A stretch of DNA of 55,572 bases from an uncultured Maricaulis sp. (GCF_905480005.1 NZ_CAJQOO010000040.1:1-55572), one strand, 5' to 3'; shown: positions 32,836 through 42,477, counted from the first letter of the stretch. The notes: generated by a model not told the origin, from the sequence alone. Program-made: numbers and translations.

Positions 32836-34896
32836 ATGTTCGGGCTGGGTCGGGCATACTGGATCATCCTGGCTGCGCTCGGCGGGCTTGTCGGCCTGCT
32901 CGCGCTCGACCGTGCCCTGCCGCCGCCCCTGCCATCGGCGGACGCGGTGTCAGCCGCGGTTCGCGATCGCCATGGCGAGGTCTTGCGCGCGTTTCCCGTC
33001 GAGGAGGGGCGCTGGCGTCTCGCCGCTGATCTTGACCGGATCGATCCTGACTTTCTCGACGCCCTGCTGGCCTATGAGGATGAGCGCTTTCACCAACACT
33101 GGGGCGTTGATTTTCCAGCCCTGGTTCGTGCCAGCCGGGATAGTCTGGCGGCCGGTCGCATCGTCTCCGGCGGCTCGACCATCACCATGCAGCTGGCGCG
33201 CCTGATCGAACCGCGCGAGCGGACCCTTGGCGCCAAGCTGATCCAGATGGCGCGGGCGCTGCAGCTGGAAATACGTCTCAGCAAGACTGAAATTCTCGAG
33301 CTTTACCTCACCCTGGCGCCCTATGGCGGCAATCTGGAGGGGGTGAGGGCGGCCAGCTGGGCCTATTTCGGGCGCGAACCGGATGACCTGACCATCGACC
33401 AGATCGCGATGCTGATCGCCTTGCCGCAATCGCCGGAGGCGCGTCGACCCGACCGCCAGCCCGAGCGCGCGGTTCGGGCTCGCGGGCGGGTTCTCGAACG
33501 GCTCGCCAGCGTCGGTCTCGCCTCACCGCAGGCGGCCGCTGACGCAGCCGGTGACCCGGCGCCGATGCGTCGACCCTTTCCTGCCGATGCCTGGCATGCC
33601 GCCGATGCGATCCGGCGCGCGGCCCCGGACATGCGCGAACCGGTCTCGACTCTGGATCGCTCGCTCCAGCTCATGCTGGAGGACAGTCTGGCGGATGAGC
33701 TCGCCGACACGGATGAAACGGTCCAGTTCGCGGCCATGATCATCGAGACCGAGACCCGCGCCGTGCGCGCTATGGCCGGTTCTGCGAGCCGGGCGCGACC
33801 GGGAGGCTGGATCGATCTGACCGACCGGCCCCGCTCACCCGGCTCGACCCTGAAACCCTTCATCTACGGCATGGCTTTTGATGATGGCCTGGCCGCGCCC
33901 GGGACCCGGATCGCAGATCTGCCGCGACGCTTCGCCGGCTATCAACCGGACAATTTCGACCGCAGTTTCCGCGGCGATGTAACCATCGCCGAGGCGCTGC
34001 AGCACTCGCTTAACATCCCCGCCGTCACCACGCTGGACGGGGTCGGCGCGCGCCGGTTCAATGCGGCCCTCGGTTTTGCCGGTGCCAATCCGCTGCGCCC
34101 GCGCCAGGCCGGTCAGGATGACGGTCTGGCCGTTGCACTGGGCGGTGCGGGACTGACCCTGCGCCAGATCGGTGTGCTGTACGCGGCGCTTGCCGATGGC
34201 GGGGAGGCCCGGCCATTGGCCTGGCAGGAAACCGCACTGGACGATTTCGCCCCGGTCGGGAGTTTCCGCCTGCTGTCTGCCGAGTCCGCCGACGAGATCG
34301 TACGGGTCTTGCGCCGGGCGCCCCATCCCGGTGGTCGGATGCCGGCGCTGTTGGCCCGCGGCGCTCCGGATATCGCGTTCAAGACGGGGACATCCTACGG
34401 GTTTCGCGATGCCTGGGCGGCGGGCATTGTCGGCGGCTATACGCTTGTCGTCTGGACCGGGCGGGCCGACGGCGCGCCGCGCGAAGGCGTGACCGGTCGT
34501 GCCGCTGCCCTGCCAGTCCTCTTCCGGCTTGCCGACGGGGTCAGTCAATTGGCGCCGCGGGGTGATATGGGCGTGGATCGTCAGGCCGAGCCGCCGGAAG
34601 AGACACCGCAAACCCTCGCCGATTTCCGCGCGGATGCCGCCCCGCACATCCTGTTCCCGCCGGATGGTGCCGAAGTCTGGTCCGATCGCGCCGGTCGCGG
34701 CTTCATTCTCGCAGCCCAGGCGCCCGGGCCCGTGCGCTGGTTCGCGGATGGCGAGACCGTGTCGGAAAATGCCCTGGGCGAACCGGTCTGGATCGCGCCG
34801 GGACCCGGATTTTACGCCGTCAGCGCGGTTGATGAAGCCGGGCGTACCAGCGAGGTCCGGGTCCGGGTTCGCGGCGCAGGGCAAGGTGCCAATTAG
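32836..34896 (+). CDS. pbpC: Penicillin-binding protein 1C
   Basis: 686 residues. N-terminal anchor helix (about 8-26); GT51 glycosyltransferase with catalytic Glu81 in EDERFHQHWGVD and GGSTITMQL; transpeptidase with SxxK at Ser337-Lys340, SLN in LQHSLNIPA and KTGTS at 516-520; C-terminal BiPBP_C-type beta domain (LFPPDGAEVW onward). A bifunctional peptidoglycan synthase in the periplasm. All catalytic motifs are intact. Confidence 0.95.
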   Translation: MFGLGRAYWIILAALGGLVGLLALDRALPPPLPSADAVSAAVRDRHGEVLRAFPVEEGRWRLAADLDRIDPDFLDALLAYEDERFHQHWGVDFPALVRASRDSLAAGRIVSGGSTITMQLARLIEPRERTLGAKLIQMARALQLEIRLSKTEILELYLTLAPYGGNLEGVRAASWAYFGREPDDLTIDQIAMLIALPQSPEARRPDRQPERAVRARGRVLERLASVGLASPQAAADAAGDPAPMRRPFPADAWHAADAIRRAAPDMREPVSTLDRSLQLMLEDSLADELADTDETVQFAAMIIETETRAVRAMAGSASRARPGGWIDLTDRPRSPGSTLKPFIYGMAFDDGLAAPGTRIADLPRRFAGYQPDNFDRSFRGDVTIAEALQHSLNIPAVTTLDGVGARRFNAALGFAGANPLRPRQAGQDDGLAVALGGAGLTLRQIGVLYAALADGGEARPLAWQETALDDFAPVGSFRLLSAESADEIVRVLRRAPHPGGRMPALLARGAPDIAFKTGTSYGFRDAWAAGIVGGYTLVVWTGRADGAPREGVTGRAAALPVLFRLADGVSQLAPRGDMGVDRQAEPPEETPQTLADFRADAAPHILFPPDGAEVWSDRAGRGFILAAQAPGPVRWFADGETVSENALGEPVWIAPGPGFYAVSAVDEAGRTSEVRVRVRGAGQGAN

Positions 34897-34990
34897 GGCC
34901 TGATCGCGCGCACGCGCTTGTGATTGATATGTGTGCGGACAAAATCACCTCGAATGCCTAGTGTGCCAGCATGAGGAGGCGCGAATCCCG

Positions 34991-35512
34991 ATGCTGAAGG
35001 CACTTGTCCTGTCACTGGCGGTGACATTCGGAGTGGTCGGCGAAGGTGAGGAAATGGTGGTCGGTACGAGTACCGATTTCCACTCCAGCCTGATCGCTCT
35101 GCCCGGGCATGATTTCCACGGCTTGCAGATCGCGGTACGCCGCGCGCGCCCCTGCCAGGTCCGCGCCTTTTTCCAGGGCGCGCCGCCGCGTGCGGCCCAG
35201 TTCTGCGCCGGACGCGTGACGCAAAGACATGTCGAAGAGGCCGGTCGTGCGATTCTGGAGGATGGTGCACGGGTCAACGGTATTGCGGCCTGCCTGACCG
35301 CGCGTGAACGGATCGGCGCTGTGCGGCTCTATACCTTCTCGGGCGAAGCCGTGACGGCGCGGGTCGGCGAATGCGTCACCGAATTTCGGACGGTCTGGTG
35401 CCAGCGCGGCTGGACGGTGCAGGGGCTGCAGCTCTATTTCGACCGTCCCGCCGGCGGGCTCGCCCATGGCGGCCTGGTCGGCCTGCGGCCACTCTGCGTC
35501 GACTCGGCCTGA
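34991..35512 (+). CDS. Secreted cysteine-containing hypothetical protein
   Basis: 173 residues. The first 20 residues (MLKALVLSLAVTFGVVGEGE) look like a signal peptide. Six cysteines in the mature part (PCQVRAF, QFCAG, AACLT, GECV, WCQRG, PLCVD) could form disulfides in the periplasm. No family recognised. GAGGAGG lies about 13 bp upstream, rather far, so the start is tentative. Confidence 0.6.
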   Translation: MLKALVLSLAVTFGVVGEGEEMVVGTSTDFHSSLIALPGHDFHGLQIAVRRARPCQVRAFFQGAPPRAAQFCAGRVTQRHVEEAGRAILEDGARVNGIAACLTARERIGAVRLYTFSGEAVTARVGECVTEFRTVWCQRGWTVQGLQLYFDRPAGGLAHGGLVGLRPLCVDSA

Positions 35513-35580
35513 AGCCAGCCCTTGCCAGACTGTCACGGGCGCGGGACCCTGCTGTCACGACAGATGGGGGAGCAATCATC

Positions 35581-36645
35581 ATGTTTCGAGTCCTGATTTC
35601 CGCAGCCGCCCTGGCGGCATCTTCCTTCGCGATTGCGCACGCACAGGAGTCCGATGACGCGTCCTGGGCTCTGGTGATTCACGGCGGCGCCGGTGTCATC
35701 GAGCGCGGCGCCATGACGCCGGAGCGTGAAGCCGAGTATCGCGCCGCCATGGCTGCCGCCCTAGAGCGCGGCGAGGCCGTCCTGAGCGCGGATGGCAGTG
35801 CGCTGGATGCGATCGAGGCGGTGATCCACGGGATGGAGGATGATCCGCTTTTCAATTCCGGGCGCGGCGCGGTCTTCACCGCCGCCGGGCGGAATGAGCT
35901 CGATGCCTCGATCATGGACGGAGCCACGCTGAATGCGGGCGCCGTGGCAGGTGTGACGCAAGTCCGCCACCCGATCTCCCTGGCCAGGCATGTGATGGAT
36001 AATTCCCGTCATGTGATGCTGCAGGGCGAGGGCGCCGAGACCTTTGCGCGTGAGCAGGGCCTCGAGATCGTGCCGCCGGCCTTCTTCTTCACCGAGCGCC
36101 GCTGGGCCGCCATGGAACGGACCCTGACCTCGCTCGGTCTGGATATTCCCGCCCGCCCGGACGGAGCACCGGACGCGGCTGAAATCGATCATGGCGAACT
36201 GGATCGCGATGCGCGCGAACACCGTTTCGGGACTGTCGGCGTGGTCGCGCTCGACCGGGCCGGCAATATCGCAGCCGGGACCTCGACCGGCGGGACGACG
36301 GCCAAGCGGTGGGGCCGGGTTGGCGACAGCCCGATCATCGGCGCCGGCACCTATGCCAATAATCAGAGCTGCGGTGTCTCGGCGACCGGAACGGGTGAAT
36401 TCTTCATCCGCCTCACTGTGGCCAGCCGGATATGTGCTCTGGTCGAATTCCAGGGCCTGGATCTGCAGGCGGCCGCCGATCGCGTCATCATGGATGAACT
36501 GACCGCGATGGACGGGGATGGCGGTATTGTCGCGCTGACCCCCTCGGGCGAAATCGCCTGGAGTTTCAATACGCCGGGCATGTATCGCGCCCGCCTCAGC
36601 GAGGGTGGCTTTCCGGTTGTTGCGATCTACGGAGATGAGGACTGA
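35581..36645 (+). CDS. Isoaspartyl peptidase / L-asparaginase, Ntn-hydrolase
   Basis: 354 residues with a Sec signal peptide (cleavage likely after AIAHA), so periplasmic. WALVIHGGAG opens the mature domain; the nucleophile Thr218 lies in HRFGTVGVV, where autoproteolysis yields alpha and beta chains; TSTGGTTAKRWGRVGDSPIIGAGTYA supplies substrate residues. It releases isoaspartyl residues or asparagine. The signal peptide departs from cytosolic IaaA of E. coli. GGGGGAG precedes the ATG. It overlaps the next gene by one base. Confidence 0.9.
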   Translation: MFRVLISAAALAASSFAIAHAQESDDASWALVIHGGAGVIERGAMTPEREAEYRAAMAAALERGEAVLSADGSALDAIEAVIHGMEDDPLFNSGRGAVFTAAGRNELDASIMDGATLNAGAVAGVTQVRHPISLARHVMDNSRHVMLQGEGAETFAREQGLEIVPPAFFFTERRWAAMERTLTSLGLDIPARPDGAPDAAEIDHGELDRDAREHRFGTVGVVALDRAGNIAAGTSTGGTTAKRWGRVGDSPIIGAGTYANNQSCGVSATGTGEFFIRLTVASRICALVEFQGLDLQAAADRVIMDELTAMDGDGGIVALTPSGEIAWSFNTPGMYRARLSEGGFPVVAIYGDED

Positions 36646-37298
36646 TGGCAGACTGGAATTTGGCGCCACGACAGACGGTCCACCACCTGTTTGCGACTCC
36701 GGTGATCGAAGTCTGGCCTGCCCAGGGCAAGACGTGGCTGGGTGCCTTGCGCGACCGGGTTCTGGCGCGCCGTGCCGAGGATCCCGGAATCGCCCGCTCC
36801 AACATCAATGGCTGGCATTCTGATACCCGCATGCTCGAATGGGGCGGCGATGCCGCGATCGAGCTGGCACGCGAGACCTTGGCTGTGTGCGCGCGCTATA
36901 CCAGCGATGTATCAGCGGCCCAGGGGCAGTCGCGTTATGAAATGGGCATGGAGATGTGGGCCAATGTGTCGCCGGCCTCCGCGTCCAACCAGATGCATTG
37001 CCATCCCGGTTCCTTCTGGTCGGCGAGCTTCTATGTCGATGACGGGGGCTGTACCGAGGATGGCTTCTTCGTGGCCCAGGATCCGCGCTTTCCCAGCATT
37101 CGGATGAATGCGCCTGACCTGGTCTATCAGGATGAGACCGGCACCAAGCAGATGTCCCAGCACCGGATTCGCCCGGAGCCCGGCAAGCTGGTTATTTTTC
37201 CATCCTGGATGATGCATTCGGTTCGCCCGCACAAAGGGCCGCGCGAACGCATCTCCATTGCCATGAATGTGCTGGCCTTGCCGACCGCGCCGCAATAG
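36645..37298 (+). CDS. Putative 2-oxoglutarate/Fe(II)-dependent oxygenase (TIGR02466 type)
   Basis: 217 residues. Likely iron ligands in MHCHPGSFWSASFYVDD (His118/His120) and in the distal HSVRPH (His191), with Arg201 in RERISIAMN as the 2-oxoglutarate anchor, the order seen in the double-stranded beta-helix oxygenases of this family. The substrate is unknown. It starts on the last base of the asparaginase stop codon, so the two are co-translated, although one is exported and the other cytosolic. Confidence 0.8.
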   Translation: MADWNLAPRQTVHHLFATPVIEVWPAQGKTWLGALRDRVLARRAEDPGIARSNINGWHSDTRMLEWGGDAAIELARETLAVCARYTSDVSAAQGQSRYEMGMEMWANVSPASASNQMHCHPGSFWSASFYVDDGGCTEDGFFVAQDPRFPSIRMNAPDLVYQDETGTKQMSQHRIRPEPGKLVIFPSWMMHSVRPHKGPRERISIAMNVLALPTAPQ

Positions 37299-37304
37299 CC
37301 GCGT

Positions 37305-38213
37305 CTACAGGATGGAGGGCGCGCCGCGGCTGAAATAGGCCGCGTCAGCATTCATCTGCGAGATGATGTGGTCAAAGGCGGCGCGAACCCGCGCGCTCTT
37401 GCGCACGGTTTCGTGGGCGACGACCCACAAGTCCAGCGAGCTCTCGAAGTCCGGCAGGATACGTTCCAGGACGTCGCTGCTGCGGGCCAGTCGGTGCGAG
37501 GTCACACCGACGCCGAAACCGGCTTCCAGGCCTTTGACATGGCTCGCCGGGCTGTTGGACTTGAAGGAGACATGGCGCGGCAGGACAGGCGCTCCGGTCT
37601 CGGTTGCCGGCCAGCCGAAATAATCGCCGATCGACCAGCCGACACCGGCATGGTCCGCGAGGTCATCGACGCGCTCGGGACGGCCATGCTTGTCGAGATA
37701 GCTGTGCGAGGCATAGAGACCCGCGCCGACTGTGGCGCCGCGTCGGCCGACCAGGCTCTGCTGTGTGCCCGGACCGTTCCAGCGCAGGGCGATATCCGCT
37801 TCACGGTCGGCGAGATTGGCCGAGTTATTCTTGATCGTGATGTCGATCCCGATGCCCGGATTGGCCACCTGGAAGGAGGCGAGGGCGCGTGGCAGCCAGT
37901 CGGCGCCCAGGCCTTCGGAGGCCGAGACCACGACGAGACCGGCCAGCGTCTGGTCCTGCGCCACGGCGGCGCGTTCAATGGCCGAGGCCTCGTCGCGCAT
38001 GCGAGCCGCGTGGGCGGTGACCTTCTGGCCCAGCGGGGTGAGTCGGGTCTGCCCCTGCTCGCGCTCGAACAGCGGTTCGCCGAACCGGGTCTCGAGCGCC
38101 TGCAGGCGGCGCGTGACAGTGGGTTGGCTGACGCCGAGCTGGTGGGCCGCGGCGGTCAGGCTGCCAGCCTCGGAAACGGCGAGGCAGACGAGATAATCAG
38201 ACCAGTCATCCAT
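37305..38213 (-). CDS. LysR-family transcriptional regulator
   Basis: 302 residues. N-terminal winged helix (YLVCLAVSEAGSLTAAAHQLGVSQPTVTRRLQALE) and a LysR substrate-binding domain starting near LAGLVVVSASEGLGADWLP. Start chosen at the ATG at 38213; no clear ribosome binding site precedes it, so the message may be leaderless, and an upstream GTG (38258) is possible. It converges on the oxygenase with a 6-bp gap and diverges from the TPR gene, which it may regulate. Confidence 0.88.
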   Translation of the reverse strand: MDDWSDYLVCLAVSEAGSLTAAAHQLGVSQPTVTRRLQALETRFGEPLFEREQGQTRLTPLGQKVTAHAARMRDEASAIERAAVAQDQTLAGLVVVSASEGLGADWLPRALASFQVANPGIGIDITIKNNSANLADREADIALRWNGPGTQQSLVGRRGATVGAGLYASHSYLDKHGRPERVDDLADHAGVGWSIGDYFGWPATETGAPVLPRHVSFKSNSPASHVKGLEAGFGVGVTSHRLARSSDVLERILPDFESSLDLWVVAHETVRKSARVRAAFDHIISQMNADAAYFSRGAPSIL

Positions 38214-38258
38214 ACGAATATGTATTCTGATGATCCTGATATCGTCAATTCCATTCAC

Positions 38259-38290
38259 AGAACTTTGTTCTAAATATAAACGCTGTTCAC
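38259..38290. promoter_or_regulatory. Tandem operator-like repeats AGAAC-N3-GTTCT and ATAAAC-N3-GTTCAC
   Basis: Two inverted repeats with the same 3-base spacer: a perfect 5-bp pair at 38259-38271 and a 6-bp imperfect pair at 38276-38290. The second matches the sites at 3103-3117 and 47520-47534. They lie in the divergent spacer between the LysR and TPR genes, 28 bp before the TPR start. Confidence 0.5.
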
Positions 38291-38318
38291 CGCGTTATTC
38301 GTGTCAGAGGGAGTGATC

Positions 38319-38786
38319 ATGCGCTCTATGTTTCTTGCCGCCGCCCTGGCGGTCCTAGCTACCCCCATGTCTTTCGCCCAGTCCTGCCAGACAGAGCCGA
38401 GCCTGGCCGGCCATCGCACCGCCAATGGCGCCGTGCGGGCCCAGTACACGGCAGTCGAACGGGCCGAGTGGCACAATGTGGTCCATATCGGTGAAGGTCT
38501 TGTCGAGACCGGCCTGTCCGCCCGCAATCGCACGGCGGCCTGGTCGAATCTGTGCGCCGGATATGCGGCGACCGGCGAAGTGGATGCCGCGGTCGCTGCC
38601 TGCGATTCGGCCCTCGAACTGCGCGCCACGGCGTGGCGTGCGCTCAATAATCGCGGTGTGGCCCATTGGGTGGCCGGCAATCGGGAGGCAGCCCTGGCTG
38701 ACTTCGAGGCTGCCAATGCCGCCTCGTCCGGAGAGGACGAGGTCGAGGCCAACATCGCCATGGTGACGTGCACACCGGCAAGCTGA
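38319..38786 (+). CDS. Secreted TPR-repeat protein
   Basis: 155 residues. Signal peptide MRSMFLAAALAVLATPMSFA with likely cleavage before QSCQT. Two or three tetratricopeptide-like helix pairs (AAWSNLCAGYAATGEVDAAV, then RALNNRGVAHWVAGNREAAL). Probably a periplasmic protein-protein interaction module; partner unknown. AGAGGGAG precedes the ATG. A strong terminator follows 33 bp after the stop. Confidence 0.72.
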   Translation: MRSMFLAAALAVLATPMSFAQSCQTEPSLAGHRTANGAVRAQYTAVERAEWHNVVHIGEGLVETGLSARNRTAAWSNLCAGYAATGEVDAAVAACDSALELRATAWRALNNRGVAHWVAGNREAALADFEAANAASSGEDEVEANIAMVTCTPAS

Positions 38787-38819
38787 TCCTCCCAGACTGG
38801 TAAGTCGCTGCACACACTG

Positions 38820-38853
38820 GCGGCCGGGGCGTGTTGTGCCCCGGCCGCTTTTT
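38820..38853 (+). terminator. Intrinsic terminator after the TPR gene
   Basis: An 11-bp perfect GC stem GCGGCCGGGGC / GCCCCGGCCGC with a 7-base loop (GTGTTGT), followed by TTTTT. It ends the monocistronic TPR transcript. Confidence 0.9.
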
Positions 38854-38980
38854 CATGTCTGGCGCCCAGGCCGCACCGGCTGCGGGCGCAGGCTTCTAAA
38901 TGCGTCCAATTGCAATTAGAACAACGGCATGGATGTGATCGACCGGCACACGCCTTGCCGGGACGATGCGGGGGAAGGCC

Positions 38981-39610
38981 ATGACAATCCAACCACCCAA
39001 GCCTCTGCTGGACGGCTATCGGGCCTTTTGCCGCGATGCCTACAAGACCCAGCGCGCGCATTATGAAGAGCTGTCCAAGGGGCAGAGCCCGCATACGCTG
39101 ATCATTGCGTGTTCGGATAGTCGCGTGGATCCGGCCGTGGTGTTCAACGCCCGGCCCGGAGACCTTTTCGTGGTTCGGAATGTCGCCAATCTCGTCCCGC
39201 CGATGGATGATGATGGCGGACGTCACGGCGTCTCTGCCGCCATCGAGTTCGCGGTCCGCGCGCTGGGCGTCGATCATATCGTCGTCATGGGACATGGTCA
39301 GTGTGGCGGGGTTGCCGCCAGCGTGGCCGGCCTGGACACGCTGTCTTTCAAATATCTCGGCCCCTGGCTGGAGCCGCTCGAGCCTGCCCGTGCCGAAGTG
39401 CATGCCGAGCACGCGGGCGGTGACAATGAGACGCTGTGTGACGCGCTCGAGCTCAACTCGATCCGCCATTCTATCGAGCGCCTGCACCAATTCGACTTCA
39501 TCGAGCGCGCCATTGCAGACCGGGGTCTGCAATTGCACGGCGCCCGCTTTTCCATCCATGACGGCGTATTGGAGTGGATGGGGGCAGACGGCGCCTTCGC
39601 GCCGGTCTAG
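38981..39610 (+). CDS. Beta-class carbonic anhydrase
   Basis: 209 residues. Zinc ligands Cys44, His105 and Cys108 in ACSDSRVDP and MGHGQCGG, with the Asp46-Arg48 dyad. Interconverts CO2 and bicarbonate in the cytoplasm; it could supply bicarbonate to carboxylases such as the pyruvate carboxylase in this window (inference). The start is the ATG behind GGGGAAGG; five upstream codons were dropped. Length and motifs are normal. Confidence 0.95.
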   Translation: MTIQPPKPLLDGYRAFCRDAYKTQRAHYEELSKGQSPHTLIIACSDSRVDPAVVFNARPGDLFVVRNVANLVPPMDDDGGRHGVSAAIEFAVRALGVDHIVVMGHGQCGGVAASVAGLDTLSFKYLGPWLEPLEPARAEVHAEHAGGDNETLCDALELNSIRHSIERLHQFDFIERAIADRGLQLHGARFSIHDGVLEWMGADGAFAPV

Positions 39611-39719
39611 ATTCTTTCACTGATCGAGCGGGCGGCTCATCGCGCCGGCGCCACTCGTCATTGCTTCCTCAAACCGGTCGAGACAGGCCGGACCCACTCC
39701 ACAAGCAGGGAATAACAGG

Positions 39720-40727
39720 ATGAAACTCGCAACGCTCAAATCGGATGGTCGCGACGGCCGCCTGGTCGTCGTCTCCCGTGATCTGGCCTGGTGTGCCGAT
39801 GCCCATCAGGTTGCCCCGACCTTGCAGGCGGCCCTGGATGACTGGGAGCGATGCGAGCCGGAATTGCGGTCGCTGTCCGACGAGCTCGAGCGCGAGACCA
39901 TCCCGCGCGAACGCTTCCACGAGCGTGACGCGCTCTCGCCTCTGCCACGGGCCTTCCAGTGGGCGGATGGCTCAGCCTACGTCAATCACGTCGAACTGGT
40001 CCGCAAGGCGCGCAATGCGGAAATGCCGGCGACGTTCTGGACCGATCCGCTGATGTATCAGGGCGGATCCGATGCCTTCCTGGCCCCGCGGGCCGAAATT
40101 CCGCTCGGTGATACGGCCTGGGGCTGTGACATGGAGGGCGAAGTCGCCGTCATCACCGGTGATGCGCCGGCGGGGTGTTCGGTCGAGGATGCGGCCAAGT
40201 CGATCCGCCTCGTCATGCTGGTCAATGATGTGTCCCTGCGCGGCCTGATCCCCGGCGAGCTGGCCAAGGGCTTCGGCTTCTTCCAGGCCAAGCCGCCGAG
40301 CGCCTTCTCGCCGGTCGCGGTGACCCCGGACGAGCTGGGTGAGGCCTGGGACGGCAAGAAGCTGCACCTGCCACTGCTGGTGAAATACAATGGCGAGCTG
40401 TTCGGCAAGGCCGAGTGCGGCGTCGACATGACCTTCGATTTCGGCCAGCTGGTCGCGCATCTGGCCAAGACGCGTCCGGTCACGGCCGGCACGATTGTCG
40501 GATCCGGCACGGTCTCCAACAAGCTGGATGACGGACCGGGCAAGCCGATCAGCGAAGGCGGCGTCGGCTATTCCTGCATCGCCGAGATCCGCATGATCGA
40601 GACCATCAATGACGGCAAGCCGACCACGCCTTTCATGCAGTATGGCGATACGGTCCGGGTCGAGATGAAGGACAAGGACGGCAAGTCCATCTTCGGCGCG
40701 ATCGAGCAGGAAGTGGTCAAGGCCTGA
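39720..40727 (+). CDS. Fumarylacetoacetate hydrolase family protein
   Basis: 335 residues. The FAH catalytic core is visible: metal-binding DMEGEVAVI (equivalent to the E-x-E site), VNDVSLRG, GFGFFQAKPPSAFSP and GSGTVSNK. It cleaves C-C bonds in 2,4-dioxo acids. In fumarylacetoacetase this is the last step of tyrosine breakdown, and the length and FQAKPPSAFSP suit that assignment, but no hmgA or maiA neighbour is present. An acyl-CoA synthetase follows 114 bp downstream. Confidence 0.85.
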   Translation: MKLATLKSDGRDGRLVVVSRDLAWCADAHQVAPTLQAALDDWERCEPELRSLSDELERETIPRERFHERDALSPLPRAFQWADGSAYVNHVELVRKARNAEMPATFWTDPLMYQGGSDAFLAPRAEIPLGDTAWGCDMEGEVAVITGDAPAGCSVEDAAKSIRLVMLVNDVSLRGLIPGELAKGFGFFQAKPPSAFSPVAVTPDELGEAWDGKKLHLPLLVKYNGELFGKAECGVDMTFDFGQLVAHLAKTRPVTAGTIVGSGTVSNKLDDGPGKPISEGGVGYSCIAEIRMIETINDGKPTTPFMQYGDTVRVEMKDKDGKSIFGAIEQEVVKA

Positions 40728-40841
40728 TCCGGACCGCTGATTGGACGGCTTCCATACCGCGTCGTCGATCAATAGACTTCTTTGCAAGTACGGAGAGGCG
40801 GGGTGGCATACCTCGCCTCCAATTACGTCGGGGAGTCCATC

Positions 40842-42407
40842 ATGTCCGCCATTCAGGCCTACGCCGAGGAGCCCTTCGGGACCTTCTCTGACTTCGTCGC
40901 CATGCAGGCCGTCGCGCGTCCGGACCAGGACGCGCTTTGCTGCGCTGAAATGCGGCTGGACTATGCGGGTTTCGATGCGCGGGCGAACCAGATCGCCGCC
41001 CGCCTGCAGGCCGATGGCGTTCGCCCCGGCGGTGTGGTTGCCATCTGTGCGGCCAGTTGTGTCGACTATCTCTGCGTCTTTCTTGGAACCCTGCGGACCG
41101 GTGCGGCCATCGCGCCGCTCTCGCCCTCGGCAACGCCGGCGCAGCTGGCGGCCATGATCAATGATTGTGGCGCCAGCCATGTCGTGCTCGATGCGGCTGT
41201 ATCAGATCATCTCTCCGAGGCTCTGGCCGCCCGCCCGGGCGGGCTCAAGGCGGTCCCGCTGGCGCTTGAAGCCGGTGCCGTGGGGACGCGGCTGGATGCC
41301 TGGCTTGCGGACGCTCCCGCGCGCCCGGAACCGGTGACCATCACGCCCGACATGGCCTTCAACATCATTTATTCCTCCGGCACGACGGGGACGCCCAAGG
41401 GGATTGTCCAGTCACACGCCATGCGCTGGCCGCACAATCATCTCACCGACCCGGTCGGATTCGGTCCCGATGCTGTAACGCTGTGTGCGACGCCGCTTTA
41501 TTCCAACACCACGCTGGTCAGTGTCCTGCCGACCCTCGCGGGTGGAGGCACGCTGGTTTTGATGCCAAAATTCGACGCGCACGGCTTTCTCGAGCTCGCC
41601 GAGGCCCACCGGGCGACGCATTCCATGCTGGTCCCCGTCCAGTATCAGCGCATTCTCGCAGAGCCGGACTTCGATCAGTTCGACCTCTCATCCTACCGTC
41701 TGAAATTCTGCACTTCGGCGCCTTTCTCGGCGGCGCTCAAGGCCAAGGTTCTGGAGCGATGGCCGGGCGGGCTGGTAGAGTATTACGGCATGACAGAAGG
41801 CGGCGGATCCTGTGTCCTGGTCGCCCACGAGCATCGCGACAAGCTGCATACGGTCGGCAAGGCCATGCCGGGCCATGATCTGCGCGTGATCGATGCGGAG
41901 GGTCAGGAATGCGCGCCCGGCGAGATTGGCGAGGTCGTTGGTCGATCCGGCGCCATGATGACCGGCTATCACGGTCAGCCGGAAAAGACCCGCGAGGCGG
42001 AATGGTATGGCCCGGACGGCGAGCGTTTCATCCGCACCGGCGATCTGGCCTCACGCGATGCGGACGGCTTCTTCACCATTGTCGGCCGCGCCAAGGACAT
42101 GATTATTTCCGGCGGCATGAACATCTACCCCGCCGATCTCGAAGCCATCCTGCGCGAGCATGACGCCGTGGCAGATGTTGCGGTGATCGGTGTGCCGTCG
42201 GAGGATTGGGGCGAGACGCCGGTGGCCTGTGTCGTGCCGGTGGCGGGCCGTCCGGTGACGCCCGAAACGCTCAAGACCTTCGCCAATGCGCAATTGGGCA
42301 AGATGCAGCGGATCAGCGCGGTGCGCCTGATGGACGAGCTGCCGCGCAGCGCCATCGGCAAGGTGTTGAAACGGGAATTGCAGGATGGTTGGTCAAAGGC
42401 AGGGTGA
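40842..42407 (+). CDS. Acyl-CoA synthetase (AMP-forming)
   Basis: 521 residues. ANL-superfamily motifs: YSSGTTGTPKGI (A3 loop, AMP binding), YYGMTEGGG (A5), DGERFIRTGDLASRD (A7) and the C-terminal catalytic lysine in RSAIGKVLKREL (A10). It activates a carboxylic acid to acyl-AMP and then to acyl-CoA. The C-terminal FTIVGRAKDMIISGGMNIYP is well conserved. The chain-length preference is not evident. Start at the ATG behind GGGGAG. Confidence 0.92.
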   Translation: MSAIQAYAEEPFGTFSDFVAMQAVARPDQDALCCAEMRLDYAGFDARANQIAARLQADGVRPGGVVAICAASCVDYLCVFLGTLRTGAAIAPLSPSATPAQLAAMINDCGASHVVLDAAVSDHLSEALAARPGGLKAVPLALEAGAVGTRLDAWLADAPARPEPVTITPDMAFNIIYSSGTTGTPKGIVQSHAMRWPHNHLTDPVGFGPDAVTLCATPLYSNTTLVSVLPTLAGGGTLVLMPKFDAHGFLELAEAHRATHSMLVPVQYQRILAEPDFDQFDLSSYRLKFCTSAPFSAALKAKVLERWPGGLVEYYGMTEGGGSCVLVAHEHRDKLHTVGKAMPGHDLRVIDAEGQECAPGEIGEVVGRSGAMMTGYHGQPEKTREAEWYGPDGERFIRTGDLASRDADGFFTIVGRAKDMIISGGMNIYPADLEAILREHDAVADVAVIGVPSEDWGETPVACVVPVAGRPVTPETLKTFANAQLGKMQRISAVRLMDELPRSAIGKVLKRELQDGWSKAG

Positions 42408-42477
42408 GTGTCCGGCAAGGGATGGGCGTCAGGCCCGGGACACACACCATTTTGCGCGCTCGCCGCGCGCGGACCTG

